From DASREM01 sp035652095 (GTDB lineage: Bacteria; Acidobacteriota; Terriglobia; Terriglobales; Acidobacteriaceae), in assembly GCA_035652095.1 (NCBI GenBank), contig DASREM010000003.1, positions 1 to 64,000 of the forward strand: a DNA stretch of 64,000 nucleotides. The letters are read 5' to 3'. Shown piece by piece: positions 17,443-26,670 of the stretch. Position numbers and translations under genes: made by a program. Positions within the stretch are counted from its first letter, which is position 1. The number at the start of each line of letters is the position of its first letter. Below the pieces are notes generated by a model. It worked only from the letters and a program-made list of their open reading frames with translations. It was not told the DNA's origin and made no database searches.

Positions 17443-18894
17443 GTGGAAAAAAAACGTTTCTTTTTCGAACATTATGGCCTGACTGAGCGCGATCTCGAGC
17501 GCTACCTGGCGGCCGCGCTTTCCGCAGGCGGCGAGTACGCCGACCTTTATTTTGAATACCTTTCCTCGACGGCTCTGAGTCTGGACGAGTCGATGGTGAA
17601 GTCGGCGTCGCAGGGAATTTCTGCGGGTTGCGGAGTGCGCGTCGTCTCCGGCGAGCGCACCGGCTACGCCTACACCGACGATTTGTCTCCCGAGCGCATC
17701 CTGCATGCCGCTCGCACCGCCGCCCTGATCGCGAGCGGTCCAGCGAAAACTCCGACGGTGGGCTTCCAAGACAAGCCGGGGCGCAGCCTCTATCCCGTGA
17801 CTCTCCCGTCGGTGGATGCGGAGATCCGGTCGAAGGTTGAATTGGTGATGCGCGCCGACCAGGCAGCCCGCGAGTACGATCCCCGGATTAAGGAAGTTCG
17901 CGCCAGCTACGCCGACGAACTGCGCAATATTTTGGTCATCGGCTCTGATGGAACTTTTGCCGAGGACTCCCAGCCATTGGCCCGGCTGAATGTCTCCTGC
18001 ATTGCCAAAACCGAGAAAGTTTCTGCACGCGGAACCGCGGGTGGAGGCGGTCGGGTTGCGCTCGATTTCTTTTTCGGCGACAAGACTCCGGAATATTTCG
18101 CCAAGGAAGCCTCGCGCCAGGCCCTACTCCAACTCGACGCCCGTGAAGCACCTGCCGGAGAGATGGAAGTGGTGCTCGGCCCCGGTTGGCCCGGGGTTTT
18201 GCTGCACGAAGCGGTAGGTCATGGACTGGAAGCCGATTTCAACCGCAAGCAGACTTCGGCTTTTGCGGGCCTGGTCGGCCATCGCGTGGCTAGCGAGAAA
18301 TGCACCGTCGTTGACAACGGCACCATGCCTTGGCGTCGCGGGTCGCTCAATGTGGATGACGAGGGGAACTCCACGCAGAACACTGTTCTGATCGAAAACG
18401 GAATTCTCAAGGGCTACCTGAGCGACAAGCTGTCCGCAAAGTTGATGGGAGTCGCGAATACCGGCAACGGGCGGCGCGAGAGCTACGAGCATATTCCGAT
18501 GCCGCGCATGACGAACACCTATATGCTTCCGGGCGAGGATGATCCGCAAGACATCATTCATTCGGTGAAACATGGCATCTACGCCGTCAACTTCGGCGGA
18601 GGCCAGGTGGACATCACCAATGGAAAGTTCGTCTTCTCGGCTTCCGAGGCTTACCTGATTGAAGACGGCCAAATTACCGCGCCCATAAAAGGGGCTACGT
18701 TGATCGGCAATGGTCCAGACGTTCTGACGCGCGTGTCCATGGTCGGCAGCGACCTGAAACTCGACGAAGGCGTCGGCACGTGTGGCAAAGACGGACAATC
18801 GGTGCCGGTAGGCGTAGGAATTCCGACCATCAAAATCGACCGTCTCACCGTGGGCGGTACAGCGAAGAAGGACGTCGGCAGCTTCATGCAGTGA
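17443..18894 (+). CDS. tldD: TldD metalloprotease subunit
   Basis: A 483-residue subunit of the TldD/TldE heterodimeric Zn protease, which degrades unfolded peptides and matures some RiPPs. The zinc motif HEAVGHGLEADF (HExxxH) is intact. The start is uncertain: the GTG at 17443 gives the usual family length and N-terminus. In-frame ATGs at 17395 and 17332 give 499 and 520 residues, but a TGgGATAAT-like extended -10 at 17388-17396 suggests transcription begins after 17395. The partner gene follows 48 bp downstream. No RiPP precursor was recognised between or beside them. Confidence 0.92.
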   Translation: MEKKRFFFEHYGLTERDLERYLAAALSAGGEYADLYFEYLSSTALSLDESMVKSASQGISAGCGVRVVSGERTGYAYTDDLSPERILHAARTAALIASGPAKTPTVGFQDKPGRSLYPVTLPSVDAEIRSKVELVMRADQAAREYDPRIKEVRASYADELRNILVIGSDGTFAEDSQPLARLNVSCIAKTEKVSARGTAGGGGRVALDFFFGDKTPEYFAKEASRQALLQLDAREAPAGEMEVVLGPGWPGVLLHEAVGHGLEADFNRKQTSAFAGLVGHRVASEKCTVVDNGTMPWRRGSLNVDDEGNSTQNTVLIENGILKGYLSDKLSAKLMGVANTGNGRRESYEHIPMPRMTNTYMLPGEDDPQDIIHSVKHGIYAVNFGGGQVDITNGKFVFSASEAYLIEDGQITAPIKGATLIGNGPDVLTRVSMVGSDLKLDEGVGTCGKDGQSVPVGVGIPTIKIDRLTVGGTAKKDVGSFMQ

Positions 18895-18942
18895 GCCGCA
18901 AGCAGAAGTCAGAATGAAGAGGCGGCTCTTGCATCCAATTCA

Positions 18943-20328
18943 ATGACAACTCAAGTCGAAACTCGAAACCTAAGAATTGAAACTGACCTAAAGGACGTTG
19001 CCCAGGACATCGTGCGTCGCGCCATGGAGGGCGGCGCCACTGCTGCCGAATGTGTGATCCGTGAAGGCGACGAATTCTCTACGGTCGTGCGACTTGGCCA
19101 GGTTGAAACGCTCAAGGAATCCGGCTCGAAGGCAATCGGAGTTCGGGTGTTCAACGGCAAGCGGGCCGCCAGCACGTATTCCAGCGACTTCTCTCGTTCC
19201 GGACTGGACCGCATGTTGAAGTCAGCGCTGGAACTCTCGCGCATTACTTCGGAAGACCCGTTCTCCGGAATTCCAGAGCCCTCGCAATTGGGCCAGCTTT
19301 CCGGCGATCTCGACCTGTTTTCCTCCGACGTGTATTCGCTTCCTGGAGAGGAGCGTATCAGCTATGCCCGGCGCGCGGAGAAAGCTGCGCTCGACACCGA
19401 CCCGCGCATCAAGAACTCCGAAGGAGGATCCTTCGACGCCGCCACCGGTCACAAGATCTTCGCCAACTCGCATGGATTCCTCGGCGAATATCGGCGGTCG
19501 TATTGTTCCGTGGCCGCGGTTCCCATCGCGCAGGACGAACAGGGAAACATGCAGCGGGATTATTGGTTTTCGGTTGCCCGCAACCTGGGCAGGCTGGAAT
19601 CGCCCGAGAGCGTGGGACAAACTGCGGCGCAACGCACGCTTCGGCGCCTCGGAGCGCGCAAGGTCAAGACGGCGCGTGTTCCGGTTGTGTTCGACCCGAT
19701 GGTCGCCAACTCGATCCTTGACCATATCTTCGAAGGCGTGAATGGAGACTCGGTTTACCGGGGTGCGTCCTTTCTTGCGGGTAAGCTGGGCCAGAAAATT
19801 GCCTCCGACGCCGTCACCATCGTTGACGACGGGACCATTCCGGGCGGCTTTGGCACCAGTCCATTCGACGGCGAAGGCGTTCCGACGCGGCGCACGATCG
19901 TAGTCGAGAATGGCGTTCTGAAGTCTTACCTTCTGAACACCTACACCGCGAAGAAGCTCAACCTGCAGACCACGGCCAACGCTTCGCGCGGATTAGCAGG
20001 CACTCCGGGCATCGGCCCGGGAAATTATTTCTTGCAGGCCGGCACCAAATCGCCGCAGGAAATCATTGCCGGGATCCCTGAGGGGTTATACGTGACCGAA
20101 TTTCTCGGGCACGGCGTGAACCTGGTTACGGGAGACTACTCGCGCGGCGCTTCCGGACTCTGGATTTCAGGCGGCGAGCTCGCGTATCCGGTCGAAGAGA
20201 TCACGGTAGCCGGCAATCTGAAAGATGTTTTCATGAACATCTCCGAGATTGGCAACGATCTGGTTTTCCGGGGCGCCGTGGCAGCTCCCACCATCCGCAT
20301 CGACGGACTCATGGTCGGCGGAGAGTAA
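18943..20328 (+). CDS. pmbA: TldE/PmbA, partner subunit of TldD
   Basis: A 461-residue non-catalytic partner of TldD. It has the TldD/PmbA fold (VIREGDEFSTVVRLGQVETL near the N-terminus, GTSPFDGEGVPTRRTIVVEN in the middle, C-terminal TVAGNLKDVFMNISEIGNDL) but lacks HExxxH, as expected for TldE. The two proteins form the active protease. It lies 48 bp downstream of tldD on the same strand. Confidence 0.94.
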   Translation: MTTQVETRNLRIETDLKDVAQDIVRRAMEGGATAAECVIREGDEFSTVVRLGQVETLKESGSKAIGVRVFNGKRAASTYSSDFSRSGLDRMLKSALELSRITSEDPFSGIPEPSQLGQLSGDLDLFSSDVYSLPGEERISYARRAEKAALDTDPRIKNSEGGSFDAATGHKIFANSHGFLGEYRRSYCSVAAVPIAQDEQGNMQRDYWFSVARNLGRLESPESVGQTAAQRTLRRLGARKVKTARVPVVFDPMVANSILDHIFEGVNGDSVYRGASFLAGKLGQKIASDAVTIVDDGTIPGGFGTSPFDGEGVPTRRTIVVENGVLKSYLLNTYTAKKLNLQTTANASRGLAGTPGIGPGNYFLQAGTKSPQEIIAGIPEGLYVTEFLGHGVNLVTGDYSRGASGLWISGGELAYPVEEITVAGNLKDVFMNISEIGNDLVFRGAVAAPTIRIDGLMVGGE

Positions 20329-20339
20329 TCCAAGTGCCG

Positions 20340-20393
20340 GTTTTCAATTGACAATTGACAATTGGCAATTGAAAATCGGCAATCTACAATTCC
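20340..20393. repeat. Dispersed CAATTG-type repeat, copy 3 (longest)
   Basis: Three to four CAATTG units in near-tandem (CAATTGACAATTGACAATTG, then GCAATTGAAAATCGGCAATC) fill most of the gap between pmbA and the next gene. Each CAATTG is self-complementary, so the element can form alternative hairpins. Confidence 0.6.
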
Positions 20394-20396
20394 CAC

Positions 20397-20900
20397 ATGG
20401 GCGGCTTGACCGGACCACCACTCGCACCGCAGAAAGAAGAGTCGAACCGGCTTCCGATCGTGATCGGGATCGCAGCGGTCGTGATCGTGGTGGGGATTGT
20501 CGCTCTCCTCACGCGACGCTCGCCAATCAGCAGCAACCAACCGCACCCCTACGCGGCAAATCTCAAGCTGTCGAATCTGAAGATGAGCGCAGCGGAGAAT
20601 TTTGTCGGGGCCAGCGTGACATACCTTGACGGGATGATCACCAACTCTGGCGACAAAACCGTCAACCGCGCGAATGCACACATCACATTCAAGGACGCCA
20701 TGGGACAGGTCACGCAAACAGAAGACGTCCCGGTCCATATTCTTCAGGCCAGCGGCCCTTATCCGGATGTGGTGGATTTGTCAGCCGCGCCGCTTGCGCC
20801 AGGACAAACAAAACCCTTCCGCCTCACGCTTGAGCACGTGAGCAACGCGTGGAATCGCGAATACCCGGACCTGCAAATCACAGATGTAAGCGTGAAGTAA
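20397..20900 (+). CDS. DUF2393-like membrane-anchored protein
   Basis: A 167-residue protein with an N-terminal cytoplasmic tail, one TM helix (about residues 22-41, PIVIGIAAVVIVVGIVALL) and an extracytoplasmic beta domain. The pattern TYLDGMITNSGDKTVNRANA followed by APLAPGQTKPFRLTLE resembles the DUF2393/FxLYD type of small Ig-like fold, where a conserved 'xxGxVxNxGxxxv' strand pair recurs. Function is unknown. It begins immediately after the CAATTG repeat. Confidence 0.65.
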   Translation: MGGLTGPPLAPQKEESNRLPIVIGIAAVVIVVGIVALLTRRSPISSNQPHPYAANLKLSNLKMSAAENFVGASVTYLDGMITNSGDKTVNRANAHITFKDAMGQVTQTEDVPVHILQASGPYPDVVDLSAAPLAPGQTKPFRLTLEHVSNAWNREYPDLQITDVSVK

Positions 20901-20971
20901 CGACAGCCTGGGCGCGAGCGAGCGAGCGTTTGCCAGGTACTAGGTACCCGGTACTGTTCTAAAATGAACCT

Positions 20972-22066
20972 ATGCCCGAAAATAAGCCGTTCCGCCTGAC
21001 GGAGTCCGTCAAAGCGGCGGGTTGAGCTTCCAAGCTGAGTCCGGCGGCGCTGGACACGGTGCTTGGGAAATTAGCCCGGCAACATGACCCGAATGTGCTT
21101 GTCGGCTTCGATCACGCCGACGACGCGGGCGTGTATCAGATCGGGCTGGGCACAGCGCTGGTGCAAACCGTCGACTTTTTCACCCCGATCGTGGACGATC
21201 CCTACACTTTTGGCGAGATCGCGGCTACGAATTCCCTGAGCGATGTTTACGCCATGGGTGGTCGCCCGATCACATCCCTCGCTCTTGTGTGTTTCCCCGA
21301 AAAAGGCGACCTCAATGTTTTAGAGCGCATTCTGGCGGGCGGACTGTCGAAGATGATGGAAGCAAAATGCACAGTCATTGGCGGCCACAGTATTCGGGAC
21401 GATGAGATGAAATTTGGCTATTCCGTCACCGGACTCATCAATCCCAACCAGGTTCTGGCGAACAAGGGAGCGCAGCCCGGCGATCGCCTCCTTTTCACGA
21501 AATCGATCGGGACCGGCGTGATCTCGACCGCCATTAAGAAAGGCACGGCGAAGCCGGCATGGATTGATGCCGCAGTGAAGTCGATGACCACCCTGAACAA
21601 AGCGGCCGCAGAAGTGATCCATGCGCATCAGGCTCCAGCAGCCAACGAACAGAGACCAATGACCGAACACGCATTTGCCGTGCACGCCATGACCGATATC
21701 ACCGGCTTCGGCCTGATCGGCCATGCTCGTGAAATCGCTCTGGCCTCCAAAGTGTCCATTTGCTTTTACGCCAGCCGCATTCCGCTGCTCGAAGGCGCCC
21801 TCGACTGTGTTCGCGCGGGCTACATTCCCGGAGGTCTCAAAGCCAATCGCGAGTACGCTGAGTGCATGGTGCAATACGACGACGGTATCCCGGACGAGAT
21901 GAAGACCTTGCTCTTCGATCCGCAGACCGCGGGAGGCCTTCTGATCTCAGTCTCCGCCGAAGATTCCCCTGACTTATTGCGAGCCCTGAGCGCGGCCGGC
22001 GTTGCAGCCGTCGAAATCGGAGAGGTCGTTGCTGACTCCAAACCTCTCATTGCAGTGAAGGCCTAG
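20972..22066 (+). CDS. selD: Selenide, water dikinase (selenophosphate synthase), a selenoprotein
   Basis: A 364-residue enzyme making selenophosphate from selenide and ATP. A normal ORF begins only at 21059, but the family N-terminus lies upstream: from the ATG at 20972 the frame reads MPENKPFRLTESVKAAG, TGA (21023-21025), ASKLSPAALDTVLGKLARQ. The TGA sits at the catalytic Cys/Sec position of SelD, and a SECIS-like hairpin follows, so it is read as selenocysteine (codon 18). Downstream are HADDAGVYQI, TNSLSDVYAMGG, GGHSIRDDEMKFGYSVTG and DPQTAGGLL, all SelD blocks. Calling the gene from 21059 would lose the active site. This implies selA, selB and selC elsewhere in the genome. Confidence 0.93.
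21030..21066 (+). promoter_or_regulatory. Bacterial SECIS-like hairpin for Sec insertion in selD
   Basis: CCAAGC (21030-21035) pairs with GCTTGG (21061-21066) and GTCC (21039-21042) with GGAC (21052-21055), leaving the apical loop GGCGGCGCT. The loop starts 17 nt after the TGA, inside the known 16-37 nt window for bacterial SECIS elements, and has G in its first two positions. Confidence 0.75.
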
Positions 22067-22168
22067 CGACCTGGATTCCAGTTACCATCGTTTTCCTCAA
22101 AGCAAACCTTTTTGTGATAAGCTCCGCGCAATTGCGCTACTTACGCCTGCTTCGCGGAGGACGTTCTC

Positions 22169-22681
22169 ATGGCCACACCTGGAGTTGGAATCGGCACAAC
22201 GTCGCAGCCTTCGATCGCCAATGTTGTTGAGCAGAAACTGCGCGCCGAAAGGGTGGTGAAAAGCGGCGCGGGATGGTTCATCACCATTGCCGTGCTTTCC
22301 GCCGTTAATTCCATTCTCTCGATGAGCGGCACTGGAGTGCGTTTCATCTTCGGCCTCGGCATTTCGGAAGTCGTGGACGCGATGGCACATCGCGCGGGCA
22401 CGACCGGTTATGCTCTCGATCTGGTCATTAACGGCTTTGTGGCCGGCCTGTTCATCCTCATCTGGCATTTCGCCCGAAAAGGGGAGGGCTGGGCATTCTG
22501 GGTGGGAATGGCCATTTATGCGCTGGACGGCTTGATTGTGCTCTTGTTCGCAGACTACCTTGCCGCTGCCTTTCACGGGTATGCTCTCTACCGAATCTAC
22601 AGCGGCGTGCTTGGCATCTCGGCACTGCAGGCGGCACAAGCCGCTGCGATTCCCGCCGGCGCGCCGATTGAGCCGCATTGA
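22169..22681 (+). CDS. Four-TM membrane protein, function unknown
   Basis: A 170-residue protein with about four hydrophobic helices (GWFITIAVLSAVNSILSM, a helix near residue 55, ALDLVINGFVAGLFILIW, AFWVGMAIYALDGLIVLLFA). GGAGG precedes the ATG by 8 nt. It resembles small predicted integral membrane proteins common in Acidobacteria, and I can assign no function. The following 250 bp (22682-22930) holds no convincing gene. Confidence 0.7.
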   Translation: MATPGVGIGTTSQPSIANVVEQKLRAERVVKSGAGWFITIAVLSAVNSILSMSGTGVRFIFGLGISEVVDAMAHRAGTTGYALDLVINGFVAGLFILIWHFARKGEGWAFWVGMAIYALDGLIVLLFADYLAAAFHGYALYRIYSGVLGISALQAAQAAAIPAGAPIEPH

Positions 22682-22930
22682 AGTGGCGGGAACCATTCGA
22701 GGCGTCCGTAAGCGAACTTCTGCTAACGCGGTGGGCGGAGCTTCCATGCCACGATCCGGCTCACATGATGGAGTTGGTCAAAGGTCCACCGAGAGATCCG
22801 CGCCCCACATCTTTCTCGCGGTCCTAACCCGAGGAGAGAGCGAACTCGCGTGTGTAGGCTCGCCTCGATGAAATACTCTCAACGCACAGCTAAGAGGGTC
22901 ATCCCAATCTGAGTCCCTGAGATTACCAAG

Positions 22931-23932
22931 GTGCTAACGCTCGTCTCGCCCAAGCAACAAATGGCGGCCCCCGCCGATATGCAATCCATGGATGGAATGC
23001 GTGTGCTCGTGGCAGAAGACTCTCAGATTTACCAGAGGATCGTAGGTCGCTGCCTGCAGGATTGGGGCTTTGTTGCAACCGTCGCGAAAGACGGGAATGA
23101 AGCGTGGGAGGTGCTACGCCGGCCCGATGCTCCGAAATTACTTTTGCTCGACTGGGTCTTGCCTGATATCGATGGGATTGAATTGTGTAACCGAATTCGA
23201 CGGGCAGGCGCAGAACGCAGCTACTCCTACATCATTGTATTAACCGGCAAGGACGGCCAGGCAGATATGTTGCAGGCCATGGAGGCTGGGGCCGACGATT
23301 ACATTGTTAAACCCTTCGATGAACCTGCCCTTCGGGCGCGACTCTCGGTGGGAAAACGTATTCTCGACTTGCACGAAGAGCTGGTCAGGGCTCGTGAATC
23401 GATGCGCCACGCCGCTACCCACGATTGGCTCACGGGGGTGATGAACCGGGGTGCAGCCATGCAGTCGCTGGAGATGGAACTGGAGCGCAGCAGGCGCGAC
23501 AAGAAGCCCCTCGGCGTGATCATGGCGGACATCGATCATTTCAAAGAGGTCAACGACACTTGCGGCCATCTATACGGGGACGAGGCCCTCAAAGAGATCG
23601 CTCACCGGTTCCGTTCCAAGCTTCGCGTCTACGATACCGTCGGTCGCTACGGCGGTGAGGAATTCCTGCTCATTCTTCCCGGAGCTGATCTGGTCAACAC
23701 GATGGTGCGAGCCGACGAACTACGGGTGCTGGTGGCGGACCGTCCTATCGTGGCTTCGAAGATTTCGCGCAAGATCACCGTCAGCATGGGGGTAGCGGTG
23801 GCAAACGGGTCAGGCGGCACGAATGCGGTTTCGCTGCTGGGGATGGCAGATCGGAGCCTCTACGCTGCCAAGAAGAACGGGCGCAACCGCGTTGAACAAA
23901 ACGACGATGTACCTGCTCGTAGCCAGCACTGA
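22931..23932 (+). CDS. Response regulator with GGDEF diguanylate cyclase output
   Basis: A 333-residue protein. Residues about 22-140 form a REC domain with the phosphoacceptor Asp in LLLLDWVLPDIDG and Lys in DYIVKPFDEP. Residues about 165-325 form a GGDEF domain with an active GGEEF motif (RYGGEEFLLILPG). An allosteric I-site RxxD (RVYD) lies five residues before GGEEF, so product inhibition by c-di-GMP is likely. The start is a GTG; ATGs at 22961 and 22979 are alternatives. No cognate kinase is adjacent. Two PilZ proteins, which may read c-di-GMP, lie about 22 kb away. Confidence 0.93.
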   Translation: MLTLVSPKQQMAAPADMQSMDGMRVLVAEDSQIYQRIVGRCLQDWGFVATVAKDGNEAWEVLRRPDAPKLLLLDWVLPDIDGIELCNRIRRAGAERSYSYIIVLTGKDGQADMLQAMEAGADDYIVKPFDEPALRARLSVGKRILDLHEELVRARESMRHAATHDWLTGVMNRGAAMQSLEMELERSRRDKKPLGVIMADIDHFKEVNDTCGHLYGDEALKEIAHRFRSKLRVYDTVGRYGGEEFLLILPGADLVNTMVRADELRVLVADRPIVASKISRKITVSMGVAVANGSGGTNAVSLLGMADRSLYAAKKNGRNRVEQNDDVPARSQH

Positions 23933-23965
23933 GCGACGGTACCATTAATTACAGAACCACCAGGA

Positions 23966-23996
23966 CGGCAAAAAGGGCGGCTCGAAAGCCGCCCTT
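23966..23996. terminator. Bidirectional terminator between the GGDEF gene and ftsH
   Basis: A perfect 10-bp stem AAGGGCGGCT/AGCCGCCCTT (23973-23982, 23987-23996) with a CGAA/TTCG tetraloop. On the minus strand it is followed by TTTTTGCC, serving ftsH; on the plus strand a weaker T stretch follows. Confidence 0.8.
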
Positions 23997-24017
23997 CTCG
24001 AACTTACTAACTAGCTC

Positions 24018-25925
24018 TTACGCCCGCGCCGGACTCTCTCCGCCCTTGGCGATTCCAGGACGTCCCGGCTCCGGCTTTAGCACCTGCTGCACGCCATCAT
24101 CGCCCTTCGATGGAGGCTGCATCTTTGGAAGTTCCTTTCCTTCCAGGATCAGCCTGATATCGTTGGCATCAATCACTTCGCGTTCCAGCAGTGCAGAGGC
24201 CATGCGATGAACGACGTCATCGTTTCCGGCAAGAATCTCCTTGGCCGTGCTGTAGCCTTCGCCGATCAGGCGCCGGACTTCCTCGTCGATCTTGATGGCA
24301 GTGGCTTCGCTGTAATCGCGATGCTGCGCGATTTCACGGCCCAGGAAGATCTGCTCTTCTTTCTTGCCGAAGGTCAGGGGCCCCAGTTCGCTCATGCCGA
24401 ACTCGCACACCATCTTGCGCGCCAGTTCGGTCGCGCGTTCGATGTCGTTGCCCGCTCCGGTGCTCATCTGGCTGAGGAACATCTCTTCCGCGATGCGGCC
24501 GCCCATCATGATGGCGATCTGCGTCTCAAGATAGTCCTTGGTGTAGTTGTGCTTGTCATCGATGGGCAACTGCATGGTCACGCCCAGCGCCATGCCACGA
24601 GGAATGATCGTGACCTTATGCACCGGATCGGACTTCGGCAACTTCGCCGCCACTAACGCATGGCCGGCTTCGTGGTAGGCCGTCACCTTCTTCTCCTCAT
24701 CGGATAGGATCAGCGACTTGCGCTCCACGCCCATCAGGACTTTGTCTTTGGCCAATTCGAAGTCGTACTGCAACACAGCCTTGCGGTTCTGCCGCGCCGC
24801 GCTCAGAGCGGCTTCGTTCACCATGTTGGCCAGGTCGGCTCCCGAGAAGCCCGGAGTTCCTCGGGCCAGTACCGAGAGATCCACATCCTCAGCCAATGGA
24901 ATTTTGCGAGTGTGCACGCGAAGGATCTCTTCGCGGCCACGCACATCCGGACGGCTCACCACCACGCGGCGATCAAAACGTCCCGGACGCAGCAACGCCG
25001 GATCCAGCACGTCAGGCCGGTTGGTCGCGGCCATCAGGATCACGCCTTCGTTCGATTCGAAACCATCCATCTCAACCAACAGTTGATTGAGGGTTTGCTC
25101 ACGCTCGTCGTGCCCGCCGCCGAGGCCAGCGCCGCGATGACGTCCGACAGCGTCAATTTCGTCGATGAAGATAATGCAGGGAGCGTTCTTCTTCCCCTGC
25201 TCGAACAGATCGCGAACGCGGCTTGCGCCCACGCCTACAAACATCTCAACGAAATCGGAACCCGAGATCGAAAAGAATGGAACGTTGGCTTCGCCAGCGA
25301 CAGCACGGGCCAGCAAAGTCTTGCCGGTTCCCGGGGGTCCGACCAGCAGCACGCCCTTCGGAATGCGCCCGCCAAGCTTCTGGAACTTCTGAGCCTCGCG
25401 CAGGAACTCGATGATCTCCCTCAGTTCTTCCTTGGCCTCATCCACCCCCGCCACGTCCTTGAACGTGACTTTCTTCTGCTGCATCGAAAGCAGGCGGGCC
25501 CGGCTCTTGCCGAACGAGAGGGCTTTGTTTCCGCCCGTCTGCATCTGCCGGATCATGAAGAACCACAATGCTGCCAGCAAGATAAGAGGAGCCAGGTTCA
25601 GCAGCCAGGTGGGCCAGCTTCCATTGCTCGCATCCCGAATCGTGATATTGACGCCCTTATCGCGCAGCGTCTTGATCATGTCTGGATAGTTGGCCGGGAC
25701 CGTGGTGTGAAAGCCCGAATTGTCGCTGCGATACTTACCCCGGACTTCCATGCCGATGACGGTGACCTCTTTTACGCTGCCCTGGTCCACGTCCGACATG
25801 AATTGCGAGAAGTTGACTTCCTTCTCCTTCTGCCCGGAATTACCCGCCTTCACCACCTGCCACAAAAGGAAGGCGGAAAGCACGATAACCAGCCAGAAAA
25901 CTACCGTTTTAACCGTCGAATTCAC
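24018..25925 (-). CDS. ftsH: ATP-dependent zinc metalloprotease FtsH
   Basis: A 635-residue membrane AAA+ protease for quality control of membrane and regulatory proteins. It has TM1 at about 7-25, a periplasmic segment, TM2 at about 108-128, Walker A GPPGTGKT, Walker [13 protein letters not shown], the second region of homology ([20 protein letters not shown]) and the zinc motif HEAGH in [16 protein letters not shown]. The start is a GTG with AGGAG 8 nt upstream. It lies downstream of the HPRT-like and tilS genes, the widely conserved tilS-hpt-ftsH order, after a 178-bp gap that may hold its own promoter. Confidence 0.98.
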   Translation of the reverse strand: MNSTVKTVVFWLVIVLSAFLLWQVVKAGNSGQKEKEVNFSQFMSDVDQGSVKEVTVIGMEVRGKYRSDNSGFHTTVPANYPDMIKTLRDKGVNITIRDASNGSWPTWLLNLAPLILLAALWFFMIRQMQTGGNKALSFGKSRARLLSMQQKKVTFKDVAGVDEAKEELREIIEFLREAQKFQKLGGRIPKGVLLVGPPGTGKTLLARAVAGEANVPFFSISGSDFVEMFVGVGASRVRDLFEQGKKNAPCIIFIDEIDAVGRHRGAGLGGGHDEREQTLNQLLVEMDGFESNEGVILMAATNRPDVLDPALLRPGRFDRRVVVSRPDVRGREEILRVHTRKIPLAEDVDLSVLARGTPGFSGADLANMVNEAALSAARQNRKAVLQYDFELAKDKVLMGVERKSLILSDEEKKVTAYHEAGHALVAAKLPKSDPVHKVTIIPRGMALGVTMQLPIDDKHNYTKDYLETQIAIMMGGRIAEEMFLSQMSTGAGNDIERATELARKMVCEFGMSELGPLTFGKKEEQIFLGREIAQHRDYSEATAIKIDEEVRRLIGEGYSTAKEILAGNDDVVHRMASALLEREVIDANDIRLILEGKELPKMQPPSKGDDGVQQVLKPEPGRPGIAKGGESPARA

Positions 25926-26103
25926 TGAGAGGCTCCTGAGAAATTAGCGCCTTTTTCCAAAACGCAAGCCGGTGCACTTCCCCTTCCAGATTAGATGCCC
26001 GACGCGGGAATTGGATAGGACAAAATGCCTGGACGATCCATTCTACTCGTTCCGACGAAAAAAATGGATGGGCTTACCCCCGTAACTTAAGTCACGGCCT
26101 GGT

Positions 26104-26670
26104 TCAAGAGGTTGCGGCCAAATAGGGAATATTGCGGTAGGTCTGCTCAGGGGCGCCCATGCCGTAGCCTACCAGGAAGGCTTCATCTACCAGGAAACCG
26201 AAGTAGTCAGGCTGTAGCTGTACGCGTCGTGCCGCCTGCCGGTCCAGCAGCGTCGCCACCTTCACCGAGGCTGCCCCTCGCGCCCGCAAGTCATTCATCA
26301 GGAACTCAGTGGTAATTCCGGAGTGGATGAGACCTTCCACCAGCAGCAGATGCTGTCCCTCGATGTTTGGCTCATGACTGAAAAAAATCTCCAGAGTCTC
26401 GCCACTGGCGCCATCCTGGCGCCGGTAACGCGGCTTGACGAACTGGCAGATCACCGGGACTTCCAGGGCGCGGACCAGGTCGGCCATAAACATGAATCCG
26501 TTCTCGAGCAGCGCCAGCGCGTGGATGGTCTTGCCACGATAGTCGTCAGAGATTTGCCGGGCCATCTCTTTGACCCGTTTCTGGATCTGCTCCGCCGGAA
26601 TGACGGTGCGTAACTGCTCAGCTTTTGGCATCGGAGTCATAGTCTTGCTAGCGGGTGCTGCGCTATCCAC
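26104..26670 (-). CDS. hpt: Hypoxanthine phosphoribosyltransferase-like protein with altered active-site motifs
   Basis: A 188-residue protein with the HPRT length, fold pattern and genome position (between tilS and ftsH). The family normally has LKG near residue 55, VED(I/L)(I/V)D(S/T)G as PRPP loop, and D/K residues around F-V-V-G-Y-G. Here these read LEN (55-57), VEGLIHSG (111-118) and VDEAFLVGYGMGAPE. Both PRPP-loop acidic positions (ED to EG, D to H) and the purine-site Lys are changed. Normal salvage activity is therefore doubtful; it may have another substrate or a regulatory or TilS/FtsH-linked role. A GTG at 26670 overlaps the tilS stop; an ATG at 26640 is the alternative start. Confidence 0.8.
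   Translation of the reverse strand: MDSAAPASKTMTPMPKAEQLRTVIPAEQIQKRVKEMARQISDDYRGKTIHALALLENGFMFMADLVRALEVPVICQFVKPRYRRQDGASGETLEIFFSHEPNIEGQHLLLVEGLIHSGITTEFLMNDLRARGAASVKVATLLDRQAARRVQLQPDYFGFLVDEAFLVGYGMGAPEQTYRNIPYLAATS

Noticed and set aside
17443..20328. RiPP cluster around TldD/TldE
   Set aside because: No precursor-like small peptide gene or modifying enzyme lies beside the pair; TldD/E are widespread housekeeping genes.
24912..25928. 338-residue plus-strand ORF antisense to ftsH
   Set aside because: FtsH on the other strand is beyond doubt; this is an antisense open frame caused by codon bias.
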